Shown: positions 24,994 through 33,657, numbered from the stretch's first letter. The stretch: 64,000 nucleotides of DNA from Nocardioides sp. S-1144 (GCF_005954645.2 NZ_CP040695.2:4030001-4094000), one strand, 5' to 3'. Numbers and translations: made by a program. The notes: a model not told the origin generated them from the sequence alone.

Positions 24994-26291
24994 GGCAGAA
25001 GGCTCCTGATGGTGCGGTCGAGGTCGCGGCCCACGCCCTCGCGGTCGAGGTCGAGCAGCACGCCGTCCGCGACGACCGAGACGACGTCGGCGGCCCCGGC
25101 CGCCCACACGGCGGTGTGCTCGTCGGCGCCGGTGCCGGCGGTCCGGACGCTGGTGGTGTCGAGGGTGACCAGGTCGGCGCGCTGCCCGACGGCGAGGGCG
25201 CCGGCGTCGGCGAACCCGAGGCTGGCGTGGCCGGTGACGGTCGCGGCGGCGAGCAGGTCGGCCGTCGTCCAGGTGCCGCGGCGGCGTGAGGCGAGCCGCT
25301 CGTCGAGCTCGACGGCACGCATCTCCTCGAACGGGTCGATCACGGCGTGGCTGTCGGAGCCGAGGGTGAGCCGGGCGCCGGCGTCGCGGAGCTCGCGGCT
25401 GGGGCCGACGCCGTCCCCGAGGTCGCGCTCGGTCGTGGGGCAGAAGCAGACGTGGGTGCGGGTGCTGCCGAGGAGGTCGACGTCCTCGTCGGTGAGGTGG
25501 GTGGCGTGGACGACGGTGGTGCGCGGCCCGAGGACGCCGTGGTCGGCGAGCAGCCGGGTGGGGGTGGCGCCGTAGACGGCGAGGCAGTCCTGGTTCTCCT
25601 GCGGCTGCTCGCTCAGGTGCACGTGCAGGGGGTTGGCCGCGTACCGGGCCATGTCGCGCGGCGCCACGGCCCGGACGGAGTGGAACGCGCCGCCGACGTG
25701 GACGTGGTCGCCGTCCGGCTCGAACCGGGCGAGCCGCTCGGCCCAGCCGTCGACGTCGCCGTCGGAGTAGCGCCGCTGCACGCCCTCCACCGGAGCGCCG
25801 AAGCCGCTGCTGAGGTAGCAGGTGTCGAGCAGGCTCAGCCGGACCCCGGCGACGCGCGCGGCCTCGACCAGCGCGTGACCCATCGCGTTGGGGTCGTCGT
25901 ACGGCGTCCCGTCGCGCTGGTGGTGCAGGTAGTGGAACTCCCCCACCGTCGTCGTCCCGGCCGCCGCCATCTCGCGGTAGACCGCGGTCGCGAGCGCGAG
26001 GTAGGAGTCGGGGTCGAGCCGCTCGGCGACGGCGTACATCTGCTCGCGCCAGGTCCAGAACGTGCCCCGACCGCGCTGGGTGCGCCCGCGCAGGGCGCGG
26101 TGGAAGGCGTGGCTGTGGGCGTTGGCCAGCCCGGGGACCGTCAGGCCGGCCAGCCGGACGGCGTCCGGCGACGTGGCACCGGGGGTGACGGAGGCGAACC
26201 GGCCGTCCGCGACCTCGACCAGCACGTCGTCGCGGACCGCGCCGCCGACCCAGGCCCGCTCGAGGAGGTAGCTGCTCGTCGGGACCGTCAC
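24990..26291 (-). CDS. hutF: Formimidoylglutamate deiminase
   Basis: A 433-residue amidohydrolase that deaminates N-formimidoyl-L-glutamate to N-formyl-L-glutamate and ammonia, the fourth step in the five-step histidine pathway. The metal ligands are in ANAHSHAFHRAL, VHLSEQ, VVHATHL and LGSDSHAVIDP. The FWTWREQMY segment is typical of HutF. It starts with GTG overlapping the stop of the M20 hydrolase gene by 4 bases and overlaps hutI at its end, so the three genes are translationally coupled. Confidence 0.95.
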   Translation of the reverse strand: MTVPTSSYLLERAWVGGAVRDDVLVEVADGRFASVTPGATSPDAVRLAGLTVPGLANAHSHAFHRALRGRTQRGRGTFWTWREQMYAVAERLDPDSYLALATAVYREMAAAGTTTVGEFHYLHHQRDGTPYDDPNAMGHALVEAARVAGVRLSLLDTCYLSSGFGAPVEGVQRRYSDGDVDGWAERLARFEPDGDHVHVGGAFHSVRAVAPRDMARYAANPLHVHLSEQPQENQDCLAVYGATPTRLLADHGVLGPRTTVVHATHLTDEDVDLLGSTRTHVCFCPTTERDLGDGVGPSRELRDAGARLTLGSDSHAVIDPFEEMRAVELDERLASRRRGTWTTADLLAAATVTGHASLGFADAGALAVGQRADLVTLDTTSVRTAGTGADEHTAVWAAGAADVVSVVADGVLLDLDREGVGRDLDRTIRSLLP

Positions 26292-27499
26292 CGGGCCAGC
26301 CGCTCGAGGGTGCCGGCGAGGGCGGTGACGCCGGCGAGGCAGTCGGCGGTCTCCGCGGACTCGGCCGGCGCGTGCGAGACGCCGGTGGGGTTGCGGACGA
26401 ACAGCATCGCGGTCGCGATGCCGGCCGCCGAGAGGATCCCGGCGTCGTGGCCGGCCTGCGACGGCAGCACCGGCCAGCGGTCGTGGCCGGGTCCACCGAG
26501 GTGCAGGGTCAGGTCGAAGCCGACCGAGCCCGACACCGACTCGGGCGTCACGGTGACCGTGGTGCCGTCGCGGTCGGCGCGGTCGGCGGCCTGGCGCTCG
26601 ACGGCGGCGACGAGGTCGGCCAGGGCGGCGTCGGAGGAGGCACGCGCGTCGAGCCACGCCGTGACCCGGGAGGCGACGGCGTTCGTGCCGTTCGGCGCGA
26701 CCTCGATCCGCCCGAACGTCGCGCGCTGGCCGGCCAGCCGGGCCTGCTTGTTCGCGGCGAGCGCCGTCATCGCGTAGGTGAGCATCGGGTCGTGGCGGTC
26801 CTCCATCCGGGTGCTGCCGGCGTGGTTGGCCTCCCCGCCGAAGTCGAAGCGGTAGCGCCCGTGCGGCCAGATCTCGCTGGCCACCCCGACCGGCTCGTCG
26901 AGGTCGACCAGCCCGCGGCCCTGCTCGACGTGCAGCTCGACGAACGCGCCGACGCCGTCGAGCAGCGTCGAGCGCTCGCCCGCCCCGGGTCCGGGGACGA
27001 CGTCGCCCAGCGCGACGCCGTCGCGGTCGCGGAGCGCCCGGGCGTCCTCCCAGGAGGTCGCGCCGACCGCGAGCCGCGAGCCCAGGCAGGCCAGCCCGAA
27101 CCGCGACCCCTCCTCCTCGACGAAGACCGACACCCCGAGCGGCCGGCCCGGCACGAACCCGCGACCCCGCAGCACGTCGATCGCCGCCAGCGCCGACACC
27201 ACGCCCAGCGGGCCGTCGTAGGCGCCCCCGTCGAGCACCGAGTCGAGGTGGCTGCCGGTGAGGACCGCCGAGCCCGGGACCGGTGGCGCCGGCGGGTCCC
27301 ACCAGGCGGCGACGTTGCCGAACGGGTCGCGCTCGAGCCGGAGGCCGCGGGCGGCGCACTGCTCCTCGAACCAGGCGGCCAGCTCGCGCTCGGCGGAGGC
27401 GAACGGCTGACGAAAGTAGCCGCCCGACGTCGCCGCCCGGCCCACCGGGGCGAGGTCGGCCCACATCCGCTCGAAGTCGTCGGCGGCACGGTCCGGCAC
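26288..27499 (-). CDS. M20-family amidohydrolase (allantoate/N-carbamoyl amino acid hydrolase type) in the hut operon
   Basis: A 403-residue enzyme of the AllC/HyuC branch of peptidase family M20. Metal-site motifs are present: LTGSHLDSVLDGGAYDG, FVEEEGSRFG and ELHVEQGRGL, plus the dimerisation/substrate segment GEANHAGSTRMEDRHD. By family it would cleave allantoate or N-carbamoyl amino acids. Its first position in an operon with hutF and hutI, and the absence of a hutG-like gene here, suggest that it removes the formyl group from N-formylglutamate, the last step of the pathway. That function is inferred from context. GTG start, 23 bases from the divergent nitroreductase gene. Confidence 0.85.
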   Translation of the reverse strand: MPDRAADDFERMWADLAPVGRAATSGGYFRQPFASAERELAAWFEEQCAARGLRLERDPFGNVAAWWDPPAPPVPGSAVLTGSHLDSVLDGGAYDGPLGVVSALAAIDVLRGRGFVPGRPLGVSVFVEEEGSRFGLACLGSRLAVGATSWEDARALRDRDGVALGDVVPGPGAGERSTLLDGVGAFVELHVEQGRGLVDLDEPVGVASEIWPHGRYRFDFGGEANHAGSTRMEDRHDPMLTYAMTALAANKQARLAGQRATFGRIEVAPNGTNAVASRVTAWLDARASSDAALADLVAAVERQAADRADRDGTTVTVTPESVSGSVGFDLTLHLGGPGHDRWPVLPSQAGHDAGILSAAGIATAMLFVRNPTGVSHAPAESAETADCLAGVTALAGTLERLAR

Positions 27500-27522
27500 G
27501 GGCGTCTCCCTAGGATCGGGGC

Positions 27523-28128
27523 ATGGAGTTCCAGGACGTCGTACGACGCCGCCGGATGGTGCGCAACTATGCCGACGAACCGGTCGACCGCGCCATCATC
27601 GACCGCGCCCTCGAGAACGCGACGCGGGCCCCCAGCGCCGGCTTCAGCCAGGGGTGGGCGTTCGTCGTCCTCGACACCCCGGCCGACGTCGAGCGGTTCT
27701 GGCGGGCCAGCAGCGACGACGTCGACGACCCGAACCCCTGGCTCGCCGGCATGATGCGGGCGCCGGTCGTGATCCTCCCGTGCAGCAGCAAGGACGCCTA
27801 CCTCGACCGCTACGCCGAGCCCGACAAGGGCTGGACCGACCGCGACGAGGCCCGCTGGCCCCTCCCGTTCTGGCACATGGACGCCGCCATGGCGTCGCTG
27901 CTGATCCTGCAGACCGTCACCGACGCCGGACTCGGCGCCTGCTTCTTCGGGGTCGTCCCGGAGCGCGCCGGCGACGTCCGCGAGGAGTTCGCGATCCCGC
28001 CCGACCACGACCCGGTCGGCGTCATCACCGTCGGCCACCCCCGGCCGGGCGGCGCGAAGGGGTCACCGAGCCGGCGCGAGCGGCGGCCCTGGCAGGAGTC
28101 CGTCCGTCGTGGGGGCTGGCCGCGCTGA
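27523..28128 (+). CDS. Nitroreductase family protein
   Basis: A 201-residue FMN-dependent oxidoreductase. The N-terminus VVRRRRMVRNYADEPVDRAIIDRAL and the segment APSAGFSQGWAFVV bind FMN phosphate and the isoalloxazine ring in this family. The middle helix DAAMASLLILQTVTDAGLGACFFG is well conserved. Substrates may be nitro compounds, quinones or F420-independent reductions; this cannot be decided. The last 66 bases overlap the end of the convergent serine hydrolase gene. Confidence 0.88.
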   Translation: MEFQDVVRRRRMVRNYADEPVDRAIIDRALENATRAPSAGFSQGWAFVVLDTPADVERFWRASSDDVDDPNPWLAGMMRAPVVILPCSSKDAYLDRYAEPDKGWTDRDEARWPLPFWHMDAAMASLLILQTVTDAGLGACFFGVVPERAGDVREEFAIPPDHDPVGVITVGHPRPGGAKGSPSRRERRPWQESVRRGGWPR

Positions 28129-29379
28129 CGGCACCGGCGCGGCCACCGGGCCGCGGCACGTCGAGGCGAACGCCGCGCCCAGCAGCCGGTTGAGGGCGAC
28201 GTACGCGGGCTGCTCGGGGTCGGCGTACTGCCGCCCGGTCAGCGCGGCGGTCACCCGGCGGCGCCCGTCGCGCGAGCTGAACGACAGCGTGTGCGTGCCG
28301 AACGAGGCGCCGTCGTGGCCGAAGAGCCACCTCCCGGGCCGGCACGGGTCCGGGATCCGGTAGCTGCCGTAGCCGTAGGCCACGCCGATCCCGGCCGGGT
28401 CGTCGGCGCGGGTGACCGTGGAGCGCATGGTGTCGACCAGCCGCGGGGCGAGCAGGCGGCCGCGCGACAGCGCCACCTGGAACCGGTTCAGGTCACGCGT
28501 GGTGGTGAGCAGCGCGCCGGCGGCGGAGAACATGGTCGGGTTGAACGAGCCCAGGTCGAGCGGACGGCGTCCGCCGAGGTCGGCGTACTCGCGCAGGCGC
28601 GGCGCGGGCATCCGCCGGCCGACCGCCCAGGTGCTCTCGGTCATCCGCGCCGGCCGCAGGATCCGCTGCTGCGCGAGGGCGGTGAGCGAGCGGCCGGTGG
28701 CCCTGCGCAGCATCAGCCCGACGATGACGTAGCCGGTGTTGGAGTAGCCGAACGAGGTGCCGGGCTCGAAGAGCCAGGGCAGCTGCTTGGCGACACCCAC
28801 CAGCTCGCGGTCGGTGCGGCGCGGGCTGATCGCGGCGAGGAACCTCGCGTTCGTCGTGGCGTCGGCCACCAGCGCCGCCAGGTAGTCGGGCACGCCGCTG
28901 CGGTGGCTGAGCAGCTCGCCGAGCGTGACGTCGGACCGGGCCGGCCACAGCCCCGGCAGCACGTCGCCGATCGTCGTCCCGAGCGTCCACCGGCCGCGCT
29001 GCACCTGCTGCAGGGCCAGGACGGCCGTGAGCTGCTTGGTCACGCTCGCGGCCCGGAAGCGCGCCTGGTCGGACGCCGCCCGGCGGGGCGCGAGCCGGGC
29101 GGACCCGGCGGAGCCACCCGAGCGGTCGCCGCGGTCGACCACCTCGAACGTCGCCGCCACGGCACCGGCCCGGACGACGCGGCGCAGCGCCTGGCGCAGC
29201 CGGGGACCGGGCGGCGGCGCCGGCGCGGCCTCCCCCGACGTCGCCGCGGCACCACGAGGTGCGGGCTCGGCGGTCGCGGGTCCGGCGGTCGCGGGAGCGA
29301 CCAGCGCTCCGCTCGTGACGAGCGCGGCGGCCACCGCGGCGCCCAGGGTCGTCCTCCAGCACTGGCTGCGTCGGCGCAT
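28063..29379 (-). CDS. Secreted serine hydrolase (class C beta-lactamase family)
   Basis: A 438-residue exported protein with a signal peptide (GAAVAAALVTSGALVAPATAG). The catalytic motifs of the class C beta-lactamase/DD-peptidase fold are all visible: SxxK as SVTK, YxN as YSN in FGYSNTGYVIVG, and HxG as HDG in WLFGHDGASFG. It may be a D-aminopeptidase, esterase or carboxypeptidase rather than a true beta-lactamase. Its C-terminal tail, Pro/Ala-rich, overlaps the nitroreductase gene on the other strand. Confidence 0.9.
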   Translation of the reverse strand: MRRRSQCWRTTLGAAVAAALVTSGALVAPATAGPATAEPAPRGAAATSGEAAPAPPPGPRLRQALRRVVRAGAVAATFEVVDRGDRSGGSAGSARLAPRRAASDQARFRAASVTKQLTAVLALQQVQRGRWTLGTTIGDVLPGLWPARSDVTLGELLSHRSGVPDYLAALVADATTNARFLAAISPRRTDRELVGVAKQLPWLFEPGTSFGYSNTGYVIVGLMLRRATGRSLTALAQQRILRPARMTESTWAVGRRMPAPRLREYADLGGRRPLDLGSFNPTMFSAAGALLTTTRDLNRFQVALSRGRLLAPRLVDTMRSTVTRADDPAGIGVAYGYGSYRIPDPCRPGRWLFGHDGASFGTHTLSFSSRDGRRRVTAALTGRQYADPEQPAYVALNRLLGAAFASTCRGPVAAPVPSARPAPTTDGLLPGPPLAPAR

Positions 29380-29412
29380 CGCATCTCTCCCGGGACGTGG
29401 TGTGCCCCAGGA

Positions 29413-30180
29413 CTACCAGACCGCCGGTGACGAGCCGGGCCGGAGGGTGCGGGCGAGCAGCTGCTGCAGCGCGGCGAAGTGCCGCTCGGCCGCGGCCTCG
29501 TCGTACATCGCGGTGTCGGCCATCGTGTAGCCGTGCGGCGCGCCCGCGTAGACCTCGTTGGTCGCCTCGAGCCCGTGCTGCTCGAGCGTCGCGCCCAGGG
29601 TCGCGACCGCCTCGGGCGGCATCGATCCGTCGTGGTCGGCGTGCCCGAACACGAAGGCGGCCCGGGCCGACCCGAGCCCGGCGTGCGGGCTGTCGGGCTC
29701 GTCGGTGACCAGGCCGCCGCCGTGGAAGCCGCCGCACGCGACGACGTCGCCGGGGTGGCCGGTCGCGGCCCGGACGGCGAGCCGGGCGCCCATGCAGTAG
29801 CCGGTCACCCCGATCGGGCCGGCGTCGACCCCCTCGAGACCGCGCAGGGCGGCGACGTACGCCGCGATGTCGGGCACCGCCAGGTCGGCGGTGAGCCGGC
29901 CCACGCGCGGCATGGCGGCGGCGAAGAACTCCTCGCGGGCACCCGGCTCGGTCAGGTCGCGGTGCGGCCCGACCGCGTCGACGTCGCCCTCGCGGTGGAA
30001 GACGTTCGGGGCCAGCACGACGTAGCCCCAGGAGGCGATCCGGTCGCACATCGCCGCGATCTGCGGACGCAGCCCGATCGCGTCCATGAAGAACAGCACG
30101 CCCGGGCCGGCACCGGCCGGGGGCCGGGCGAGGTGGGCCTGCGCGGTACCGGTGGGGACGGCGATCTCGGTCAGCTCCAT
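29413..30180 (-). CDS. Dienelactone hydrolase family protein
   Basis: A 255-residue alpha/beta hydrolase. The nucleophile is Cys in GVTGYCMGARLA, with Asp in FGHADHDGSMP and His in GAPHGYTM, the dienelactone hydrolase triad. Family members open lactone rings in chloroaromatic degradation, but most copies have unknown substrates. It begins with VPTGTAQAHLARP and lacks a signal peptide. It ends 33 bases before the ATG side of the serine hydrolase on the same strand, so co-transcription is possible. Confidence 0.88.
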   Translation of the reverse strand: MELTEIAVPTGTAQAHLARPPAGAGPGVLFFMDAIGLRPQIAAMCDRIASWGYVVLAPNVFHREGDVDAVGPHRDLTEPGAREEFFAAAMPRVGRLTADLAVPDIAAYVAALRGLEGVDAGPIGVTGYCMGARLAVRAATGHPGDVVACGGFHGGGLVTDEPDSPHAGLGSARAAFVFGHADHDGSMPPEAVATLGATLEQHGLEATNEVYAGAPHGYTMADTAMYDEAAAERHFAALQQLLARTLRPGSSPAVW

Positions 30181-30307
30181 GCCCCGACCGTAGGACGTCG
30201 GCCCTCACCCCCACGGTCGTCGGCGGTGGGAATCTCCCCGGCCCCGGGGCAGACTGGTCGGGCGGGGAGACCACCGACCCCGCGCGAGGAGAGTCTCGGA
30301 GGTCGAC

Positions 30308-30853
30308 GTGGACGAGAAGGACGAGCAGGTCGAGGGCCGCGACGTGCGCACCGGACGGAGCGCGGCGGCCGCGCGGATGGCCCAGCAGCACCTGTGGGTC
30401 GACGAGCAGGTCCGGCGCGCGATGGAGCGCGGCGAGTTCGACGACCTGCCCGGCGCCGGCAAGCCGATCGAGGGCCTCGGCGGCGACCACGACCCCGACT
30501 GGTGGCTGAAGAAGCTCGTCGAGCGCGAGAACATCGCCGTCCTGCCGATGTCGGTCCAGCTCCGCAAGGAGGACGCCGACCTCGACGACCGGCTCGACAA
30601 GATCGCCTTCGAGGCCGAGGTGCGCCGCGTCCTGGTCGACTTCAACCAGCGCGTGGTCGCCGCCCGGTACCGCGCGCCGGAGGGCCCGCCCCTGGTGACG
30701 ATGCCGCGCGACGTCGACGCGACCGTCGCGGCCTGGGCCGGGCGCCGCGCGGAGCGCCGGGCCGCGGCCCGCGCCCGCGCCGAGCAGGCGGCGTCCGAGG
30801 CCCGACCGCGGCGCTGGTGGCAGCGGCGGCCGGGCTCGCGGGACGGCTCCTGA
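30308..30853 (+). CDS. DUF1992 (DnaJC28-like) domain protein
   Basis: A 181-residue cytosolic protein. The DUF1992 signature is clear: VDEQVRRAMERGEFDDLPGAGKPI, followed by WWLKKLVERENI and the helical FEAEVRRVLVDFNQRVVAARY. In eukaryotes this domain is found in DNAJC28. The bacterial function is unknown. The C-terminal tail is Arg/Ala-rich and likely disordered. It starts with GTG. Confidence 0.85.
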   Translation: MDEKDEQVEGRDVRTGRSAAAARMAQQHLWVDEQVRRAMERGEFDDLPGAGKPIEGLGGDHDPDWWLKKLVERENIAVLPMSVQLRKEDADLDDRLDKIAFEAEVRRVLVDFNQRVVAARYRAPEGPPLVTMPRDVDATVAAWAGRRAERRAAARARAEQAASEARPRRWWQRRPGSRDGS

Positions 30854-30913
30854 GGCGCGCGGGGAGAGATCGGTCATATCCCTGCGCGGTGAACGGCTGC
30901 TAACTTCCGCGAC

Positions 30914-32020
30914 ATGCCCGCCTCCCAGAGCGCCAAGGACTTCTTCCGACCGCTGGCGGTCGGCGCACCGACGCCGCTGACCGAGATCCCGTTCCGCCCG
31001 AGCCGGGCGATCCACTTCTTCGACCCCAGCAACCCGAAGATGGCCGCGAAGATCCCGGCCATGGTCGGCACCGTCGACGTGCTGCTCGGCAACCTCGAGG
31101 ACGCCGTCAAGGCCGACAACAAGGTCGCCGCCCGCGAGGGCCTGGTGCGGATCGGCCAGGAGACCGAGGGCCTCGGCGGCGGTGGTCCCACCCAGCTCTG
31201 GACCCGCATCAACTCCCTCGACAGCCCCTGGGCGCTCGACGACCTCACCACGCTGGTGCCGGCGATCGGCGACCGGCTGGACGTCGTCATGGTGCCGAAG
31301 GTGCAGGGCGCCGAGGACATCCACTACGTCGATCGGCTGCTCGCCCAGCTCGAGGCCCGGGCCGGGCTCGACCGGCCGATCCTGGTGCACGCGATCCTGG
31401 AGACCGCCCGCGGCGTCGCCAACGTCGAGGAGATCTGCGGCGCCTCGCCGCGCATGCAGGGCCTCTCGCTCGGCCCGGCCGACCTCGCGGCCGACCGCCG
31501 GATGAAGACCACCCGCGTCGGCGGCGGCCACCCGGGCTACCTCGTGCGCCAGGACCCGCCGATCGACGAGCTCGGCGTCGCCCAGGTCGAGGCGGCCCGC
31601 GCGACGCACCAGCAGGACCTGTGGCACTACACGATCGCGCGGATGGTCGACGCCTGCGCGATGCACGGCATCTACCCCTACTACGGCCCGTTCGGCGACA
31701 TCGCCGACACCGTGGCCTGCGAGGACCAGTTCCGCAACGCGTTCCTGCTCGGCTGCGTCGGCACGTGGAGCCTGCACCCGAAGCAGATCGCCATCGCCAA
31801 CCGTGTCTTCTCCCCCTCCGTCGAGGACGTCGCGCACGCCCGGCGCGTCGCCGCCGCGATGGGCGACGGCACCGGCGCGGTCATGCTCGACGGCAAGATG
31901 GAGGACGACGCCTCGCTCAAGCAGTGCCTGGTGATGGTCGAGCTCGCCGAGCAGCTCGCGGCGATCGATCCCGAGCTGAGGGCGGCCTACGACGCCATCC
32001 CGAGCGGCGAGGAGGCCTGA
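30914..32020 (+). CDS. HpcH/HpaI aldolase/CitE-like CoA-ester lyase, long form
   Basis: A 368-residue TIM-barrel enzyme of the citrate lyase beta/malyl-CoA lyase superfamily. The N-terminus (IPFRPSRAIHFFDPSNPKM) and conserved acidic positions in LLGNLEDAVKADNK, HAILETARGV and SLHPKQIAIAN match the group that includes L-malyl-CoA/beta-methylmalyl-CoA lyases. It would split or form a CoA thioester with Mg2+. The next gene encodes a second, shorter CitE-like enzyme one base after its stop, so the two probably act in one pathway or complex. Confidence 0.86.
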   Translation: MPASQSAKDFFRPLAVGAPTPLTEIPFRPSRAIHFFDPSNPKMAAKIPAMVGTVDVLLGNLEDAVKADNKVAAREGLVRIGQETEGLGGGGPTQLWTRINSLDSPWALDDLTTLVPAIGDRLDVVMVPKVQGAEDIHYVDRLLAQLEARAGLDRPILVHAILETARGVANVEEICGASPRMQGLSLGPADLAADRRMKTTRVGGGHPGYLVRQDPPIDELGVAQVEAARATHQQDLWHYTIARMVDACAMHGIYPYYGPFGDIADTVACEDQFRNAFLLGCVGTWSLHPKQIAIANRVFSPSVEDVAHARRVAAAMGDGTGAVMLDGKMEDDASLKQCLVMVELAEQLAAIDPELRAAYDAIPSGEEA

Positions 32021-32021
32021 C

Positions 32022-32888
32022 GTGGGCGCCTTCACCCCGCTGCGCTCGGTCCTCTACATGCCCGGCTCCAACGCCCGGGCGCTCGAGAAGGCCCGGTCGA
32101 TCCCCTGCGACGGGCTGATCCTCGACCTCGAGGACGCCGTCGCGCCCGACGCCAAGGCCGCCGCCCGCGACGCCGCGTGCGCGGCCGCGGCGTCCGGCGG
32201 GTACGGCCGCCGCACCGTCACGATCCGGGTCAACGGGATCGGCACCGAGTGGCACGACGCCGACCTCGCGGCGGCCAGCGCCGCCGGTCCGGCCGCGGTC
32301 GTCGTCCCCAAGGTCGACAGCGCCGCCGCGGTGCAGGGCCTGGTCGCGGCGATGGAGCGGGCCGGCGCGCCCGACCACACGAAGCTCTGGGCGATGGTGG
32401 AGACCCCCGCCGCGATCCTCGACGCGCTGGCCATCGCGCGCGCCTCCGAGCGGCTCACGGTGCTGGTGCTCGGCACCAACGACCTGGTCAAGGAGCTGTA
32501 CGCCGAGCACGTGCCCGGCCGCGCGCCGATCCTCCCGTCGCTGCACACCGTGCTGCTCGCGGCCCGCGCCGCCGGCATCGCGGTCCTCGACGGCGTCCAC
32601 AACGACGTGAAGGACACCGAGGGGTTCCTCGCCGAGTGCGACCAGGGCCGCCAGATGGGCTTCGACGGCAAGACGCTCATCCACCCCGGGCAGGTCGACG
32701 GCGCCAACGCGGCGTTCGCGCCGTCGGCGCAGGCCGTCGAGGACGCCCGCGGCCTGGTCGCCGCCTGGGGGGCCGGCGCCGGGTCGGGCGTGGTGACCTT
32801 CCACGGCCGGATGGTGGAGAACCTGCACGTCGAGTCCGCCCGCCGCACGCTGTCGATCGCCGAGGCGGTCGCCGCGCTCGAGGGCTGA
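32022..32888 (+). CDS. CitE-like CoA-ester lyase, short form
   Basis: A 288-residue CitE-family enzyme. The signatures SVLYMPGSNARALEKA, LILDLEDAVAPDAKAAAR, AMVETPAAIL and GKTLIHPGQV are the CoA- and Mg-binding motifs of this fold. In other bacteria such proteins are malyl-CoA, citramalyl-CoA or citryl-CoA lyases. No citrate lyase alpha or gamma genes are nearby. It starts with GTG directly behind the previous stop and with GGAGG 11 bases upstream. A long inverted repeat follows it. Confidence 0.9.
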   Translation: MGAFTPLRSVLYMPGSNARALEKARSIPCDGLILDLEDAVAPDAKAAARDAACAAAASGGYGRRTVTIRVNGIGTEWHDADLAAASAAGPAAVVVPKVDSAAAVQGLVAAMERAGAPDHTKLWAMVETPAAILDALAIARASERLTVLVLGTNDLVKELYAEHVPGRAPILPSLHTVLLAARAAGIAVLDGVHNDVKDTEGFLAECDQGRQMGFDGKTLIHPGQVDGANAAFAPSAQAVEDARGLVAAWGAGAGSGVVTFHGRMVENLHVESARRTLSIAEAVAALEG

Positions 32889-32898
32889 GGCCGGGACA

Positions 32899-32992
32899 CG
32901 TCGTACAAGCACGTACACCACGGAACCCGACGAGCACCTCCCCGCCTGGACCGGCCGGGGCGGACGCCGTCGTGTACGTGGTTGTACGACGG
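32899..32992. repeat. Long inverted repeat with 25-bp arms
   Basis: Arms at 32899-32923 and 32968-32992 match at 23 of 25 positions in inverted orientation and enclose a 44-base GC-rich loop. Each arm contains the core GTACAA and a second GTAC tetramer, giving repeated small palindromes. It starts 10 bases after the CitE-like stop and ends 41 bases before the next start. It may be a terminator, a double operator for a dimeric regulator, or a remnant of a small mobile element. Confidence 0.75.
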
Positions 32993-33033
32993 CCCCCGCT
33001 CCAGCCTCTCGGGCCCGCTGGCAGGGTGGCCCC

Positions 33034-33609
33034 GTGCACCTCGTGTTCCTCTTCGGGCCGCAGGCCGTCGGCAAGATGACGGTCGGGCGCGAGCTGGCCA
33101 GGCTGACGCCGTACCGGCTGTTCCACAACCACGCGACCATCGAGCCGCTTCTCGAGGTCTTCGAGTGGGACGACCCGGGGTTCCAGCGGCTCAAGGAGGA
33201 GTTCCGGCGCCGGGTGGTCGAGGAGGCCCTCGCGAGCGGGCTGCCGGGCCTCGTCCTCACCTACGTCTGGGCGCTCGACGTCGCCGAGGACACCGCGGCG
33301 GTCGAGCGTCTGACCGCGCCGGTGCTGGCGGCCGGGGGCCGGGTCGACCACGTGGAGCTGTACGCCGACGTCGACACCCGCCTCGGGCGCGAGGGCACCC
33401 CGCTGCGGCTCGAGGCCAAGCCCTCCAAGCGCGACGTCGAGTGGCAGCGTGCCCACCTCCTCGAGTGGGGTCGCGAGTACCGGCTGAGCACCGGACCCGA
33501 CCAGCCGTTCCCGCTCGACGCCCCGCACCACCGCGTCGACAACACCGACCTGTCGCCCACGGCGGCGGCCCGCCGGATCGTCGACCTGCTCGGCCTCCCG
33601 CTGCGCTGA
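33034..33609 (+). CDS. AAA-family P-loop kinase-like protein
   Basis: A 191-residue nucleotide-binding protein with an N-terminal P-loop GPQAVGKMTVG. The usual Ser/Thr after GK is Met followed by Thr, which is the normal variant in this actinobacterial shikimate-kinase-like family. Further features are LFHNHATIEPLLEVF and the C-terminal HHRVDNTDLSP. The likely reaction is phosphoryl transfer, but the substrate is unknown. GTG start. It lies between the long inverted repeat and a convergent patatin pseudogene. Confidence 0.8.
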   Translation: MHLVFLFGPQAVGKMTVGRELARLTPYRLFHNHATIEPLLEVFEWDDPGFQRLKEEFRRRVVEEALASGLPGLVLTYVWALDVAEDTAAVERLTAPVLAAGGRVDHVELYADVDTRLGREGTPLRLEAKPSKRDVEWQRAHLLEWGREYRLSTGPDQPFPLDAPHHRVDNTDLSPTAAARRIVDLLGLPLR

Positions 33610-33630
33610 CCGCTCTCCGGCACCCGACCG

Positions 33631-33657
33631 GGGGCTGAGTCGGGCGGGCTCAGCCCC
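33631..33657. terminator. Bidirectional stem-loop between kinase-like and patatin genes
   Basis: GGGGCTGAG at 33631-33639 pairs perfectly with CTCAGCCCC at 33649-33657 around a 9-base loop. It sits 21 bases after the kinase-like stop and overlaps the stop of the convergent patatin frame, so it could end both transcripts. Confidence 0.6.

Noticed and set aside
28063..29379. True beta-lactamase resistance gene
   Set aside because: SxxK, YxN and HxG motifs are shared by esterases and D-peptidases, and HDG in place of KTG is more typical of those.
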